A stretch of 64,000 bases of DNA from Candidatus Gastranaerophilales bacterium (GCA_944326425.1 CALVDX010000004.1:1-64000); one strand, 5' to 3'. Counted from the first letter of the stretch, positions 16,673 through 27,144 are shown. Numbers and translations are program-made. Notes: generated from the letters alone by a model not told the origin.

Positions 16673-19600
16673 ATGAGTGAGTTAAACAATCTTTCGGATA
16701 TAAAAGAGAACTTTGATACAATAAAATCGCTTTTGAATTCAATAAGAGCGCAGGATGTACTTAATGCCGGCGATATGAACAAGCTTCTTAATGTTATTAA
16801 TAACAAGCTTGATAAAATTGATCAGGAAGATAATCTTGAATTGATGAATTCCGCAATCTCTGCTATGCGTCAGTCAATTGACGAGCGCCACAGTGTTCTT
16901 GTGTCAAAGTTTTCAACCATTGAATCACTATTTAGCAATATTTTAAAAAACAGTGTGGACTCGCTTAAGTCGTCCGAAATAAAAGAACTCTTTGATATTA
17001 TTGCAACAAATTTGTCCGTTTTTTCAAGAGAAGTTGTTTCCCAAAAAGATACTCTTACTGATATCATACTTAGAATTGAGGCCCTGCGCTCAGATGACAG
17101 TTCTACGGGGGCTATAATTTCTAATCTTGATGTACTAAAAAAAGAGCTTGAACGTTTTAATAACGGGTTTGAAAGCATTATTGTCAACCTCGGCGATAAT
17201 TTTGGAACAATTGTACGCGCTCTGGATGATATTAGAAACAGGTGCGCAGATAACCACTATGATAAAGATTTTGAAAATCTTTATATGACTTCAAACTCCA
17301 TCCTTGCTTCCATTCAGGTGCTTGATAAAAAATCCGTTCAGCTGGAAGAAACCCTTGCTAATATTTTAGCAAAATGTGAAAGCAAGAGTTCGGATGAACG
17401 TTTATCAGAACTGCTTTTGCAAAATAAAGAAATTTATAACTCTATAGGTGAACTGGCTGTTAATTGCAATGTAGAGCCGCTGTATCAAAAAATCGATAAT
17501 GCATCTGCACTTATCAGCGGATTGAAAGATATTCTGCAAAATGTTGATACTGATACAACTAACGAATATCTCTCTAAGCTCTCAAAAATTGAAACCGCCA
17601 TAAATAAAGCGCTGGATGAAAGCGATTTTAATAAAATCCGTATAGATTTGGAAAGTGCGCTCAACCAGATTGCAAATACGGTAAGTCTTTCACAAAACGA
17701 CTTGTACGTTATAAAAAATGATTTGGAAACAGTTTCATCAAGTATTAAGGCGCTCGATATTCACATCAATTTCCAAAATATTCAAAGCTCTTTAACTAAA
17801 AGTGAAGTTAATATCAAAACGTATATTAGTGATTTATCAAATAAGTTCTCACAGCTGTCAGAATTGACTTTTCAACGGACAATTGAAGATATCAAACAAA
17901 AAGTAGATGCTCTCGCTTCTGAAATGAAAACAACAGCAGGGGAAAATCTCGAAGCGTTATCCGGTTCATTGATTGGTTTGAAATCCAGTATTTCTGATAT
18001 AGAATCGGCTGCAGGAACAGCAAATAACATACTGTTTAAAAATGTTACTGAAAGATTAGCCGCTCTTGAAAATACTCTGGCAGGACTTTTAAATAATCAG
18101 TCTATTGCATTAAACAGTACCGGTAAACAAATGACAGAGCTTTCCGGAAATGTTAATCTTAAACTCGATACTTTAAGTGCTGATATTACCGGTGCAAAAG
18201 AAGGGATGGAAAGTTTCCAAGGCAAGCTGGAGGCCCTTCTTAACCTTGATTTACAGGAAACGTTTGAACTTTTGAAAACAGGTATTATTAACGCGCAGAC
18301 GGAACTGTCTAACGGAATAAAAGACTCTCTGGTTTCAGGGGCAAATGAGCAGTTTGAAAAAATAAATCTTGAATTTGAAAATACTAAAAAACAGCTTGAA
18401 AATTGTAATAATAATTTAACATCAATATACAAAGACGGGTTATCAGAGCTTAGAAGTCTTCTAAACGGAATTACTTCTTCATTAATTGATATTGTGTCTT
18501 ATGTGAGTGTTACGGAGAATAAAAACAACAATATCGAGTTTGAAAAAAGATTTACTGATATTGAATACTCACTAAAGGATTATTCTGCCGATGCAGTTGA
18601 AAAAGTAAATGCTTACATAAAAGACTGTATCGACAAAATAAATACGAGGTTAACTAATTACGATGCTACATCTCAAAGCCATTTCCAAAATTTAGCGACA
18701 AAAATAGAAAATAATAGTACTTTTGTACGTGAAGATATTAAAAAATCTTATGAGGAGCTGGCTGCTCTTAGAAATGAAATTATTGAGTTTAAAGAATACG
18801 TAATCGAAGATTTGAACAATAATCCTATGAAAGCGGAGCTTATTGACAGATTTTCCGGGGTGAAAAATTCTATACTTGATAAATTGGCCGAGTTTGAATT
18901 GAAGTTTTCCAGACGTCATCAGGAAAGCTGGGAAGAGCTTCAGGATTTGAACAGTAGTATTCTGCAAAAAATAGAAGCCATACCGGAAGTTAACAGAAGT
19001 ATATTAACAGATGTCCGTTCGGAATTGGTCAATGGAATAAATGAAGCTGTTGACAATTGTATGGGGAATGCAATTGAGGAAATCAAGCTTTTTGTCGAAA
19101 GAACTTCCGGAACAGGTAATACAGAATTAGATTTGTTTAAAGACGAAAGCCGTAAAATTTTTGAACAGCTGAAAAGCGATGTTTCCAGAATTACTGAAGC
19201 TATTAACCTTGACGATAAGCTTGATGCTGTTCAAGACAGGCTTATTACGACTTTAAGCAGTGAAATTGACAAGTCTTTCGCTTCTATGCTCTCTGCTGTG
19301 CAAAGTAAAATTAACTTCAACACGGAGCCTGAAGATAAAAATGAAATGATTGACATACTCTTTTCACAAGAGAAAAAAATCAAGTCAGATATTGCAACCC
19401 AAATAGAAACTCTTATTAAAGAGATGGAGAATTTGAACGGGCAGGCAAATACTAATAAAGCTGCAATCATAAACCGCCTTGAAGAATTGGAAGCAGGAAT
19501 AAAACGGGCGCTTGAACGCAACGAATTAAGCCAGTCTGAAATTACTGAAAAATTAGAGTTGTTTGGTAATACCTTGTTTAAGCTGGCCGGTAACGGAGGA

Positions 19601-22600
19601 GTTTCAATTAAAGATGCAGTATCGCGTCTTGATGAGCTAGCTCAAAAGATTACAGCCGTTTCTTCCCAGGATAGAATGCCGCAGGATGCTTTAGTAGAAA
19701 AAATCGAAAAATTGGGTGTAGATATCACAAAACTATTGACTCAAGAGGCGGCTTTAAAAACGGAAGAAACTCTTGCAGAACTTCTAGAAAAGTCCGAAAA
19801 AAATTCTACTGCATTGTTTAGTGCATTGCAGCAATTAAGTGCTAATAATGCAAAATATGCAGCGGATATTAATGACTCTCTCTCTTTAATAACATCAGGG
19901 CTTGTTAATAATGATGACGATAAAATAATATCCGAAATTCAGTTTGTAAAGTCGATGTTGGACAACCAACTCAGAGCTATAGATGATATAAATATTATTT
20001 GTAATGATATTTCTGATAAAAATAATCACGAGGATATATCAACTTTGCTAAATAATTTCAAAACGGAAGTTATTACACAAATGTTGACAATATTTAATCA
20101 AATATCATTCTCTACTGAACAGGAAGAAATAATTAACTTTATAAAACTTCAGCAGGATGAGTTAAGAAATTATATTCATCAGCTTGTATCCTCTTTTGAA
20201 AATAAATCTGCAGGGGAAGATAAAGTTATATCAGAAATTAAGGACAGAACAGATAATCTATCTTCGCAAATTTTAAGTATAAAAGACAGTATAGACATAA
20301 TTTCCGGTAGTGATAATAACGATAAATATACGTTATTAAATGTAGAAGCTGATTTGGCCAAGCTCCGTTTAGGATTAGGGCACTTAAAAGACAATTTAGC
20401 GTCATCTTCCAAGCAAAGTGAAATTGGTGAGGCTGTTTCTGTATTGAATAATTCTATCAATCTTTTACGTTCTGAGCTTCCAGGAGAAGCAATTGAATAT
20501 TTACGTGCGCAAGTTGATAAGTTAATTGAAAATGTTAAGTTGAATGATGCTATTGCCGCAAATATTATTAATATAAAAGATAAATTGGAATCAATTGATA
20601 ATGCACGAGAATTATTCAGAGCAGATGTTGAGCGGGCATTTAATAATGTTATAACAACAATAGAAAAAACTTCTGACTTTAAATCTTTAAGAGAAACCTT
20701 AAAATCAGGGTTAGATGGTTTATATAACAGTATTTCCGAAAAATTGGATAACAACACCCAAAATGCTGAACTTAACGCTATGCTTGCTGCTATTATGGCA
20801 AAACAGGATGCTAGTCTTGCCCATATAGTTGCTCATATTGGAGCAATTAATAATCTGGATGTTATAAATAAGCAAGATGAACTTACGCAAAAAATTCTTT
20901 CTCAAATAGCAGGCGTTAATAATTCTATTATGAATAAACAGGATGAGCAATTTGGTCAGCTTGTAGCACGCTTGAATTTGATTAATAGTATTGATGCTGT
21001 CACTGCGCAGGAGGAAAGCGCGGAACGGATTATTTCTAAAATAGAAGCTATTAATAATTCTGATGTTTTAGCAAAGCAGGATGAAAATTTACAACATATT
21101 ATCTCCCGTTTAGACAGAATTGATATAAGTAATTCTGATAAATTGGACGGAAATATTGAACAAATAATATCACGTTTAAATCAGATAAATATAGATGAGC
21201 TTATAGATAAACAGGATAGAAATCTGTTGCAGATTATTTCACGCCTTGAGAATATAAATAATTCGGATATTCTTGATAAGCAAGACAGGAATTTTGAAGA
21301 AATTGTATCACGCATAGATAAACTCAACAATGCAGGGGAATTATTAAATTCTTTAAAATCGGATATAATAACCCAGCTAATAAATGCTTTTAATCAAATT
21401 TCTTTTGAGGCTGAAACAATTGAATTAAAAGCAGAAATAGAAGATGTCCATAACGATTTAAAAGAAGCAGTTAATTCCATTTCCGACAAAGTTGAGAAAA
21501 TAGCTTCTACCCAGTCTGAATTTGTAGAAGATTATACAAATTCATTAAATCGTATTGAAGATAGTTTAGAAAATAATCATATATTCCAGCTTAAAGCAAT
21601 TTCTGAAGTTGCTGTAAATACGAAGGAATTCGCTGAAAAATTTGTAACAGAAAATCAGGTAGATAAAGAACTTTTATCTGATATATTTGCAAACGGCAAA
21701 GCTGTTGCAGAAGCTGTTGATCTAGTCAAGGCTCAAATAAAATCAATTCAGGAATCAGATGAAAATTCTTCACAATATTCACTCTCTGATATAGAACAAG
21801 ATTTAACTAAATTACGTCTGATTGTATCAGAAATCAAGTCTAATCAAAACAGACGTGAACTGGAAACAGTTATCGGGTCACTTGATAATGTTATTAATCA
21901 AATTCAGGAACTCAAAGAGTTTATCCCCGTAGAAGATATAAGCAACATAAATGAAAATACTTCGGAAGTTCTTGATATATTAGAAGGATTAGTTCTTGAT
22001 ATTAAAAATATTCATTCGACACAGGATGATATAATTGGTTATGTTCAAGATGAAAGTAAATCAGTTGTTTCGGAGTTAAGAGCCTCTGAGGGAAATATTA
22101 AATCCGATGTTCAAATGTCTCTGGATGATTTTGCTAATGAGATTAAAGAATTTAGCAATGATACATTCTCTTCTAAACTCAGCAGTGTAAAAAATGAAAT
22201 TATAACCCAGTTATTAGGAGTTATAAGCCAAATTTCCTTTGTTGAAGAACAAGAAGAAATTATTTCTCATATTGAAGGTATTCAATCTCAAATAAATATT
22301 TTAAGTTCAGGTGAGCCTGATACAATAGGCACGTATAGTTTACAGGATATAGAAACAGATGTTGCGAAGCTAAGGTTGACACTTGAAGAAATCAAAAATC
22401 AGGGCCGAGGGGAAGAAATTGATGATTTGGTCCAAAGTTTAGCTTCTGCTTCACAGACATTAGAATTTTTAAAAACGGAACTGCCTAATCATGAAATAAG
22501 CGAGGTTCGTGATGAACTTGAAAAAATTGCTAATGATATTATTAGTATAAGTATAAGGACAAATAAGCTTTTAATATCATCAGATGAGTCTTATAAGAAT

Positions 22601-23293
22601 TTAAAAGAAAATATAGATGACTTCCGCAATATAATGGACGGAGTGGACGAGCGGACTAAAAATCTCTATGAAGAAGTAGGGATGGACAAAATTGAATCAC
22701 AGGTTACTTCTATCAGAAACATTGTAGGTCGTCAGGAAGTTACAAATCAAGCTTTTAATGAGGTATTTGCGTACCTTGCAGAATGGATTGATGCAACAGG
22801 TGAAAAACTGGGCTATATTACAGATAAACTTAATAATACGGATGATATTAATGAAATTAAGTTATCATTAGAGGACATCAAAAACGCTACTTCTGTAAAA
22901 TTTGAAATAGATGCACAGTCTGACAAAATTGAAGCAATGGAATCAAAGCTTAATGTCATAATAGAGTCCTTAGAGCCTACTTTCCAGAATCAGCAAGAGA
23001 GGATGCAGGTTCTGGAAAGAAAAGTTAACAGGATAGTTGAATTTTTTGAACCTGCTTTTACAAAACAACAGGAAAGAATAAATAAGTTGGAAACATTGTT
23101 GGATAAAATCCTTGATGTGGTATCATCTGATAGTGGATATGGTGAAGCAGTCAATAAACTTGATAAAATATCGGATATAATTGCTGCTAAGGATGATACC
23201 CAGCTTGTTAAAAAGCTTGCAAGCTTTGAAAGACAAATAAACAAGTTGAACAAGAATGTTGAGAAACTAACAGCTTATGTTGACGAAAAGTAA
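16673..23293 (+). CDS. Giant coiled-coil repeat protein (2206 residues)
   Basis: Almost entirely helical and acidic, with no signal peptide, membrane segment or enzyme motif. Leucine/isoleucine heptads run through the whole length. A super-repeat occurs three times: an (E/D)(V/I)ITQ..FNQISF-type block near residues 1131, 1563 and 1841, each followed by a YxLxxIExDxxKLRL block near 1219, 1701 and 1887. Between ~1390 and 1560 there are shorter units (KQDxNLxxIISRLxxIN). Such proteins usually act as filaments, tethers or chromosome- or division-linked scaffolds. I chose ATG at 16673 over an adjacent in-frame TTG. It overlaps glcD by 17 bases. Confidence 0.85.
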   Translation: MSELNNLSDIKENFDTIKSLLNSIRAQDVLNAGDMNKLLNVINNKLDKIDQEDNLELMNSAISAMRQSIDERHSVLVSKFSTIESLFSNILKNSVDSLKSSEIKELFDIIATNLSVFSREVVSQKDTLTDIILRIEALRSDDSSTGAIISNLDVLKKELERFNNGFESIIVNLGDNFGTIVRALDDIRNRCADNHYDKDFENLYMTSNSILASIQVLDKKSVQLEETLANILAKCESKSSDERLSELLLQNKEIYNSIGELAVNCNVEPLYQKIDNASALISGLKDILQNVDTDTTNEYLSKLSKIETAINKALDESDFNKIRIDLESALNQIANTVSLSQNDLYVIKNDLETVSSSIKALDIHINFQNIQSSLTKSEVNIKTYISDLSNKFSQLSELTFQRTIEDIKQKVDALASEMKTTAGENLEALSGSLIGLKSSISDIESAAGTANNILFKNVTERLAALENTLAGLLNNQSIALNSTGKQMTELSGNVNLKLDTLSADITGAKEGMESFQGKLEALLNLDLQETFELLKTGIINAQTELSNGIKDSLVSGANEQFEKINLEFENTKKQLENCNNNLTSIYKDGLSELRSLLNGITSSLIDIVSYVSVTENKNNNIEFEKRFTDIEYSLKDYSADAVEKVNAYIKDCIDKINTRLTNYDATSQSHFQNLATKIENNSTFVREDIKKSYEELAALRNEIIEFKEYVIEDLNNNPMKAELIDRFSGVKNSILDKLAEFELKFSRRHQESWEELQDLNSSILQKIEAIPEVNRSILTDVRSELVNGINEAVDNCMGNAIEEIKLFVERTSGTGNTELDLFKDESRKIFEQLKSDVSRITEAINLDDKLDAVQDRLITTLSSEIDKSFASMLSAVQSKINFNTEPEDKNEMIDILFSQEKKIKSDIATQIETLIKEMENLNGQANTNKAAIINRLEELEAGIKRALERNELSQSEITEKLELFGNTLFKLAGNGGVSIKDAVSRLDELAQKITAVSSQDRMPQDALVEKIEKLGVDITKLLTQEAALKTEETLAELLEKSEKNSTALFSALQQLSANNAKYAADINDSLSLITSGLVNNDDDKIISEIQFVKSMLDNQLRAIDDINIICNDISDKNNHEDISTLLNNFKTEVITQMLTIFNQISFSTEQEEIINFIKLQQDELRNYIHQLVSSFENKSAGEDKVISEIKDRTDNLSSQILSIKDSIDIISGSDNNDKYTLLNVEADLAKLRLGLGHLKDNLASSSKQSEIGEAVSVLNNSINLLRSELPGEAIEYLRAQVDKLIENVKLNDAIAANIINIKDKLESIDNARELFRADVERAFNNVITTIEKTSDFKSLRETLKSGLDGLYNSISEKLDNNTQNAELNAMLAAIMAKQDASLAHIVAHIGAINNLDVINKQDELTQKILSQIAGVNNSIMNKQDEQFGQLVARLNLINSIDAVTAQEESAERIISKIEAINNSDVLAKQDENLQHIISRLDRIDISNSDKLDGNIEQIISRLNQINIDELIDKQDRNLLQIISRLENINNSDILDKQDRNFEEIVSRIDKLNNAGELLNSLKSDIITQLINAFNQISFEAETIELKAEIEDVHNDLKEAVNSISDKVEKIASTQSEFVEDYTNSLNRIEDSLENNHIFQLKAISEVAVNTKEFAEKFVTENQVDKELLSDIFANGKAVAEAVDLVKAQIKSIQESDENSSQYSLSDIEQDLTKLRLIVSEIKSNQNRRELETVIGSLDNVINQIQELKEFIPVEDISNINENTSEVLDILEGLVLDIKNIHSTQDDIIGYVQDESKSVVSELRASEGNIKSDVQMSLDDFANEIKEFSNDTFSSKLSSVKNEIITQLLGVISQISFVEEQEEIISHIEGIQSQINILSSGEPDTIGTYSLQDIETDVAKLRLTLEEIKNQGRGEEIDDLVQSLASASQTLEFLKTELPNHEISEVRDELEKIANDIISISIRTNKLLISSDESYKNLKENIDDFRNIMDGVDERTKNLYEEVGMDKIESQVTSIRNIVGRQEVTNQAFNEVFAYLAEWIDATGEKLGYITDKLNNTDDINEIKLSLEDIKNATSVKFEIDAQSDKIEAMESKLNVIIESLEPTFQNQQERMQVLERKVNRIVEFFEPAFTKQQERINKLETLLDKILDVVSSDSGYGEAVNKLDKISDIIAAKDDTQLVKKLASFERQINKLNKNVEKLTAYVDEK

Positions 23294-24665
23294 AAATATA
23301 GACGGTTTAAAGAAAATTCTTGCTTCTGAAAATATTTTAACAGGTAAGGAAGAAAGATATATATATGCCCAGGATGCTACAAATACCAGAAAATCAAAAA
23401 AACTTCCTGATGCAGTGGTGTTCCCTGAGTCTATAGAAGAAGTGCAGGCAATAGTAAGGTATGCAAATAAGAACCGTATTCCTATAATTTGCCGCGGTGC
23501 CGGTACAAATCTTGTCGGGGCTTGTTTCTGCGATAACGGCGGGATTGTTATGTGCTTTTCTAAAATGAATAAGATTATTAATATCAATAAAATTGATATG
23601 ACCGCTACAGTTCAGCCAGGAGTTGTAATTGGAGAACTGCAGTCTCAGGTGGAAGCAATGGGGCTGTTTTTCCCTCCGGATCCATCCAACTTACGTGTTT
23701 CTACTATTGGCGGTGCTATTGCGCAGTCTGCAGGCGGTCCGAGGACGTTTAAATATGGCGGAATAAAGGATTATATTCTTGACTTAAAGGTTGTTTTGTC
23801 AGACGGGTCTATAGTTCAAACCGGGTCAAATACTATTAAAAATGCTACAGGATATAATTTAGGGCAGTTATTTGTAGGCAGTGAAGGGACTCTCGGTATA
23901 GTTGTTGAAGCATTAGTAAAACTCATACCTAAACCGGAAGCTTCTCAGGTTATAATGGCATATTTTGATTCTGTTAAAGATGCGGCAAATTCTGTTAATA
24001 CAATTTTACAAAACCGGTTTATGCCTTCAACGCTTGATTTTATGGACGGTAATGCTATTACTACGGTTGAGAAATTTTTTAATATCGGGTTGAATACGGA
24101 AAAAGATGCCTTGCTTATAATAGAAATTGATGGTTTTGCGTGTTCAATCGACTACCAGCGGGAAAACATAATAAAAATTTTAAACCAATCGGGAGCAAGC
24201 GGAATAAAATATTCTACTAATGAAGAAGAAGCAAAGAAAATCTGGCAGGGGCGCAGAGCGTCGTTTGCTGCGACGGCAAAGCTTAAACCGGATGTATTAA
24301 CAGATGATGTAATTGTTTCCCGCTCAAATTTAGGGAAGTTGGTTAAAGGGATTAAAAATATATGTGATAAATATAATCTTCTTGTAAGCATTGTAGGTCA
24401 TGTAGGAGATGGTAACGTACATCCGCAGATAGCGCTTAATCTTGATGACGAGCAGGAATATAAAAATTATAAAGAGGCTAAAAAAGAGATTTATAAGTTA
24501 ACAGTTTCATTGGGCGGAATAATATCTGCCGAACATGGTATAGGCGTTGAAAAAAAAGAATACATGCCTAAGGTTGTAAATGGTTTATCTATTGACTATA
24601 TGAAACATGTTAAAAGAGTATTTGACCCTAAAAATATACTAAATCCCGGAAAAATATTTGATTAA
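23277..24665 (+). CDS. glcD: FAD-linked 2-hydroxyacid oxidase/dehydrogenase, GlcD type
   Basis: A 462-residue flavoenzyme of the GlcD / D-lactate dehydrogenase group, which oxidises 2-hydroxyacids such as glycolate or D-lactate. The PCMH FAD-binding domain is clear: CRGAGTNLVGACFC, PPDPSNLRVSTIGGAIAQSA and NATGYNLGQLFVGSEGTLG. The C-terminal cap holds HVGDGNVHPQIALN, AEHGIGVEKK and the closing FDPKNILNPGKIF. No glcE or glcF partner is nearby, so it may use another electron acceptor, and the substrate is not certain. Translation starts inside the end of the giant coiled-coil gene, and cutA follows after 18 bases. Confidence 0.9.
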   Translation: MLTKSKNIDGLKKILASENILTGKEERYIYAQDATNTRKSKKLPDAVVFPESIEEVQAIVRYANKNRIPIICRGAGTNLVGACFCDNGGIVMCFSKMNKIININKIDMTATVQPGVVIGELQSQVEAMGLFFPPDPSNLRVSTIGGAIAQSAGGPRTFKYGGIKDYILDLKVVLSDGSIVQTGSNTIKNATGYNLGQLFVGSEGTLGIVVEALVKLIPKPEASQVIMAYFDSVKDAANSVNTILQNRFMPSTLDFMDGNAITTVEKFFNIGLNTEKDALLIIEIDGFACSIDYQRENIIKILNQSGASGIKYSTNEEEAKKIWQGRRASFAATAKLKPDVLTDDVIVSRSNLGKLVKGIKNICDKYNLLVSIVGHVGDGNVHPQIALNLDDEQEYKNYKEAKKEIYKLTVSLGGIISAEHGIGVEKKEYMPKVVNGLSIDYMKHVKRVFDPKNILNPGKIFD

Positions 24666-24683
24666 CCGTAGTTGGAGGTATTT

Positions 24684-25010
24684 ATGGATATTGTAGTTAT
24701 GTATTGTACCGTACCAAATAAAAAACAGGCTGAAAAAATTGCTAAAACTCTTGTCAAGCATAAACTTGCTGCTTGTGTGAGCGTTGTAGGTGATGTAATA
24801 TCTCATTTCTCCTGGGAGGGTGAGATGTGTAAGGAGAAAGAATTTCTGTTAATTATAAAAACTCGCAGAGAGTTTTATTCTAAAATAAAAGTGGTTATAG
24901 AAAAGCTGCATGATTACAATGTTCCTGAAATAATATCGCTTCCGATTGTAGATTGCAGTGAAGAGTATTTAAAATGGCTGATACGCGAAACAGAACATTC
25001 TCAAGGCTAG
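24684..25010 (+). CDS. cutA: Divalent-cation tolerance protein CutA
   Basis: A 108-residue CutA1 protein, a ferredoxin-like fold that forms very stable trimers; it has been tied to copper tolerance, though its molecular role is unsettled. It shows the family pattern CTVPNKKQAEKIAKTLVK, LAACVSVVGDVISHFSWEGE and KEKEFLLIIKTR, ending in VPEIISLPI and YLKWLI. The start is the ATG after GGAGG; an in-frame TTG twelve bases upstream overlaps that ribosome binding site. The 3' end overlaps the next gene by 37 bases in another frame. Confidence 0.93.
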   Translation: MDIVVMYCTVPNKKQAEKIAKTLVKHKLAACVSVVGDVISHFSWEGEMCKEKEFLLIIKTRREFYSKIKVVIEKLHDYNVPEIISLPIVDCSEEYLKWLIRETEHSQG

Positions 25011-25795
25011 TTGAGTACTGTAAACAGTGCGGAATCGAGGTTAAAACATCAACTAAGGCTCGCGGACATCAGGGAGTGTTTCTTCATAACAATGCTGATT
25101 TAAGACGGATTGATATATCCCGAAACCTCCCGCCTGAAAAGGTAATACCGGTGGTAACTCATGAGTTTACGCATTTTTTTCACCATAATCTGGATCCTCA
25201 ATTTGAGAATCTGGAAAAAATTTTTGGAGTAAAAGATGAGGTTCTTCTGGAGGAGCTTGCTGCTGTAACAGGGTTTGTTACAGGGAATACCGCCGAGTTG
25301 GCAGCAAGGGAAGAAATTAAGAGCATAAAACTAAAGATAAAAGAGCAGGAATGTTTAATAAAGCTTAAGTATCCTGAATTTAAAAGGAGTGCTAATTTTA
25401 GCGAGTTTGAACGCTATATAAAAAATTCTGCTGCAAAATATTTATTAAAATATGACAGGGTTAAAGTTATTTCTAACAGAAAACAAGTAGTTTATTCTCT
25501 TGATACAATTCAACAGGATTTTCCTGATATGCCCGATGCATACAGAGCTTATATTAACCTTCGTTCGCTGCAGCGTAAACAAGGACGATACAGCCGAAAG
25601 TTGAACGGTTTAAAAAAATATTATTCTAAGCCGGCAGAACTTTTTGCGAGGTTTGTTGAAGGGCTTGTTATTGACAGGGAAAGAGTTGCGGAGCTTGCTC
25701 CCGAAACCTATGCTGCATTTATTGAAAGACTTGAATTTAAGGCATTCAAAAGAATAAAAGATTTTTTAGATATTGTGTGGTCTGTTGATTTGTAA
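24974..25795 (+). CDS. Putative zinc metallopeptidase-like protein (HExxH)
   Basis: A 273-residue protein with HEFTH at 63-67 in a helix and a downstream LLEELAAVTG whose Glu93/Glu94 could be the third zinc ligand, as in gluzincins and IrrE/ImmA-like proteins. The rest is helical and basic, with a coiled region near 105-130 and a segment SLQRKQGRYSRKLNG near 195-210. No signal peptide, so cytoplasmic. The ATG lies inside cutA, a long 37-base overlap that argues for tight coupling. Proteolytic activity and substrate are inferred only from the motif. Confidence 0.7.
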   Translation: MADTRNRTFSRLVEYCKQCGIEVKTSTKARGHQGVFLHNNADLRRIDISRNLPPEKVIPVVTHEFTHFFHHNLDPQFENLEKIFGVKDEVLLEELAAVTGFVTGNTAELAAREEIKSIKLKIKEQECLIKLKYPEFKRSANFSEFERYIKNSAAKYLLKYDRVKVISNRKQVVYSLDTIQQDFPDMPDAYRAYINLRSLQRKQGRYSRKLNGLKKYYSKPAELFARFVEGLVIDRERVAELAPETYAAFIERLEFKAFKRIKDFLDIVWSVDL

Positions 25796-25818
25796 TTTTT
25801 TTAATTTTTGCTTATAAT
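25790..25818 (+). promoter_or_regulatory. Promoter of the small tagged gene
   Basis: TTGTAA (overlapping the upstream stop codon), a 17-base spacer and a perfect TATAAT; the start codon at 25847 follows a strong GGAGG. Confidence 0.65.
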
Positions 25819-25846
25819 AAAGACTCACTTGATGAAGGAGGTTTAT

Positions 25847-26125
25847 ATGCAGGTTTTTAGTATTAATCAGGCATCTTTTAACGGACGTTCTTGCAAGAAT
25901 TTGCGGAAAGCTAAAAAACTACTGGAAAGACAAAAAGCTAACAATTTTAACAAGCAGCGGGAAATAAAAGCGTCTCAACCCAAAATACTAAAAAATGAAA
26001 CCGTACCGGTATCAGAACAAATAAAACAGGAGCCGGCTAAGCCGCTGCAAGACAATGAAATAAAATTTGTCGGTATGTTACAGACTCTCGAAGAGTTTTC
26101 AAAGCGCTTAAATCTTAAAGGGTAA
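25847..26125 (+). CDS. Small basic hypothetical protein with N-terminal F-tag
   Basis: A 92-residue, lysine-rich protein starting MQVFSINQASFNGRS, which contains the F-x-G tag common to many proteins here. The middle is probably disordered (lysine, glutamine and proline rich); the end forms one helix (LQTLEEFSKRLNLKG). I place the start at the ATG six bases after GGAGG rather than at earlier in-frame ATGs that lack such a site. It has its own promoter. Function unknown; it could be a substrate or partner protein rather than an enzyme. Confidence 0.7.
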   Translation: MQVFSINQASFNGRSCKNLRKAKKLLERQKANNFNKQREIKASQPKILKNETVPVSEQIKQEPAKPLQDNEIKFVGMLQTLEEFSKRLNLKG

Positions 26126-26130
26126 TTAAG

Positions 26131-27144
26131 TTATAAAATAACCTTATTTATAATTGGGGCGATCTGCTTAATTTCCCGATAAAGTTTATCATATTCTTCG
26201 GGATAGAGTGATTGTGCACCGTCACATAGTGCATTATCAGCGTCATAATGTACTTCTATAATCAGTCCGTCACAGCCTGCGGCAACGGCGGCGCGTGACA
26301 TAGGAGCTACTTTGTCTCTTAGGCCTGTACCGTGTGACGGGTCAATAATAATTGGCAGGTGGCTTAATTTTTTAATAACAGGAATAGCCGATAAATCAAG
26401 AGTATTTCTCGTGTAGCGTTCAAATGTTCTTATTCCCCGCTCGCATAATATAACCTGCCTGTTACCGCCGGACATTATATATTCTGCAGACATTAACCAT
26501 TCTTCAAAAGTTGAAGAAAGTCCGCGCTTTAGTAATACAGGTTTATTAAGCATTCCTACTTCTTTCAGCAGGTTGTAGTTCTGCATATTTCTTGCGCCGA
26601 TTTGGAGAATATCAACGTATTTGAGAAACATTGGAATTTGTGAAATCTCCATTATTTCGGAAGTTACAGCCATATTATGGTTATCGGCAACACTTCTTAT
26701 TATTTTTAAACCTTCTTCGCCTAAACCTTGAAATGCGTAGGGTGATGTTCTTGGCTTAAAAGCGCCGCCTCTTAATATTTTCACATTGGACTTTTCAAGC
26801 GCTTCAGCTGTTTTATCCATTTGTTCATAAGTTTCAACGGTGCAGGGACCTGCAATAAGCCCGGTATAGTCTCCGCCGAATTTAACTCCGTTAACTTCTA
26901 CAACGGTATCTTCTGCTTGAAAAACGCGGCTTGTAAGTTTAAATCCGGTAGAGATTCTTATAACTTCTTCTACCCCTTCTAAAAGTTCAATATCACGCTT
27001 ATCAATAATTTTATTTCCGACAGCACCGATAACTGTATGTAATTCACCGTTAGATACATGTGCATCAAAACCGCGTTTTTTAATGTAGTCTATAACTTTA
27101 TCAATACTTTCTTGTGCCGCTTTCTGTTTCATTATAATAAGCAT
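26131..27144 (-). CDS. aroF: 3-deoxy-7-phosphoheptulonate (DAHP) synthase
   Basis: The first enzyme of the shikimate pathway, condensing phosphoenolpyruvate and erythrose 4-phosphate. This 337-residue protein is of the type with an N-terminal ferredoxin-like regulatory domain (residues ~1-70, MLIIMKQ to ISTGFKLTSR) fused to the (beta/alpha)8 barrel. Barrel motifs: AGPCTVE, RGGAFKPRTSPY, IGARNMQNY, LKRGLSSTFEEW, CERGIRTFERYTRNTLD and DPSHGTG, all intact. I start at the ATG after TTGGAG; the open frame runs further upstream without a ribosome binding site. The N-terminal domain suggests feedback control by aromatic amino acids or prephenate. Confidence 0.95.
   Translation of the reverse strand: MLIIMKQKAAQESIDKVIDYIKKRGFDAHVSNGELHTVIGAVGNKIIDKRDIELLEGVEEVIRISTGFKLTSRVFQAEDTVVEVNGVKFGGDYTGLIAGPCTVETYEQMDKTAEALEKSNVKILRGGAFKPRTSPYAFQGLGEEGLKIIRSVADNHNMAVTSEIMEISQIPMFLKYVDILQIGARNMQNYNLLKEVGMLNKPVLLKRGLSSTFEEWLMSAEYIMSGGNRQVILCERGIRTFERYTRNTLDLSAIPVIKKLSHLPIIIDPSHGTGLRDKVAPMSRAAVAAGCDGLIIEVHYDADNALCDGAQSLYPEEYDKLYREIKQIAPIINKVIL

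Noticed and set aside
20179-20757. A 192-codon frame opposite the giant coiled-coil gene
   Set aside because: Serine/leucine-rich translation typical of the antisense of coiled-coil codons; no start signal.
20880-21340. CRISPR-like spaced repeats
   Set aside because: The periodic similarity is at protein level within the coiled-coil gene (KQDxNL units), with diverged DNA and no constant repeat.
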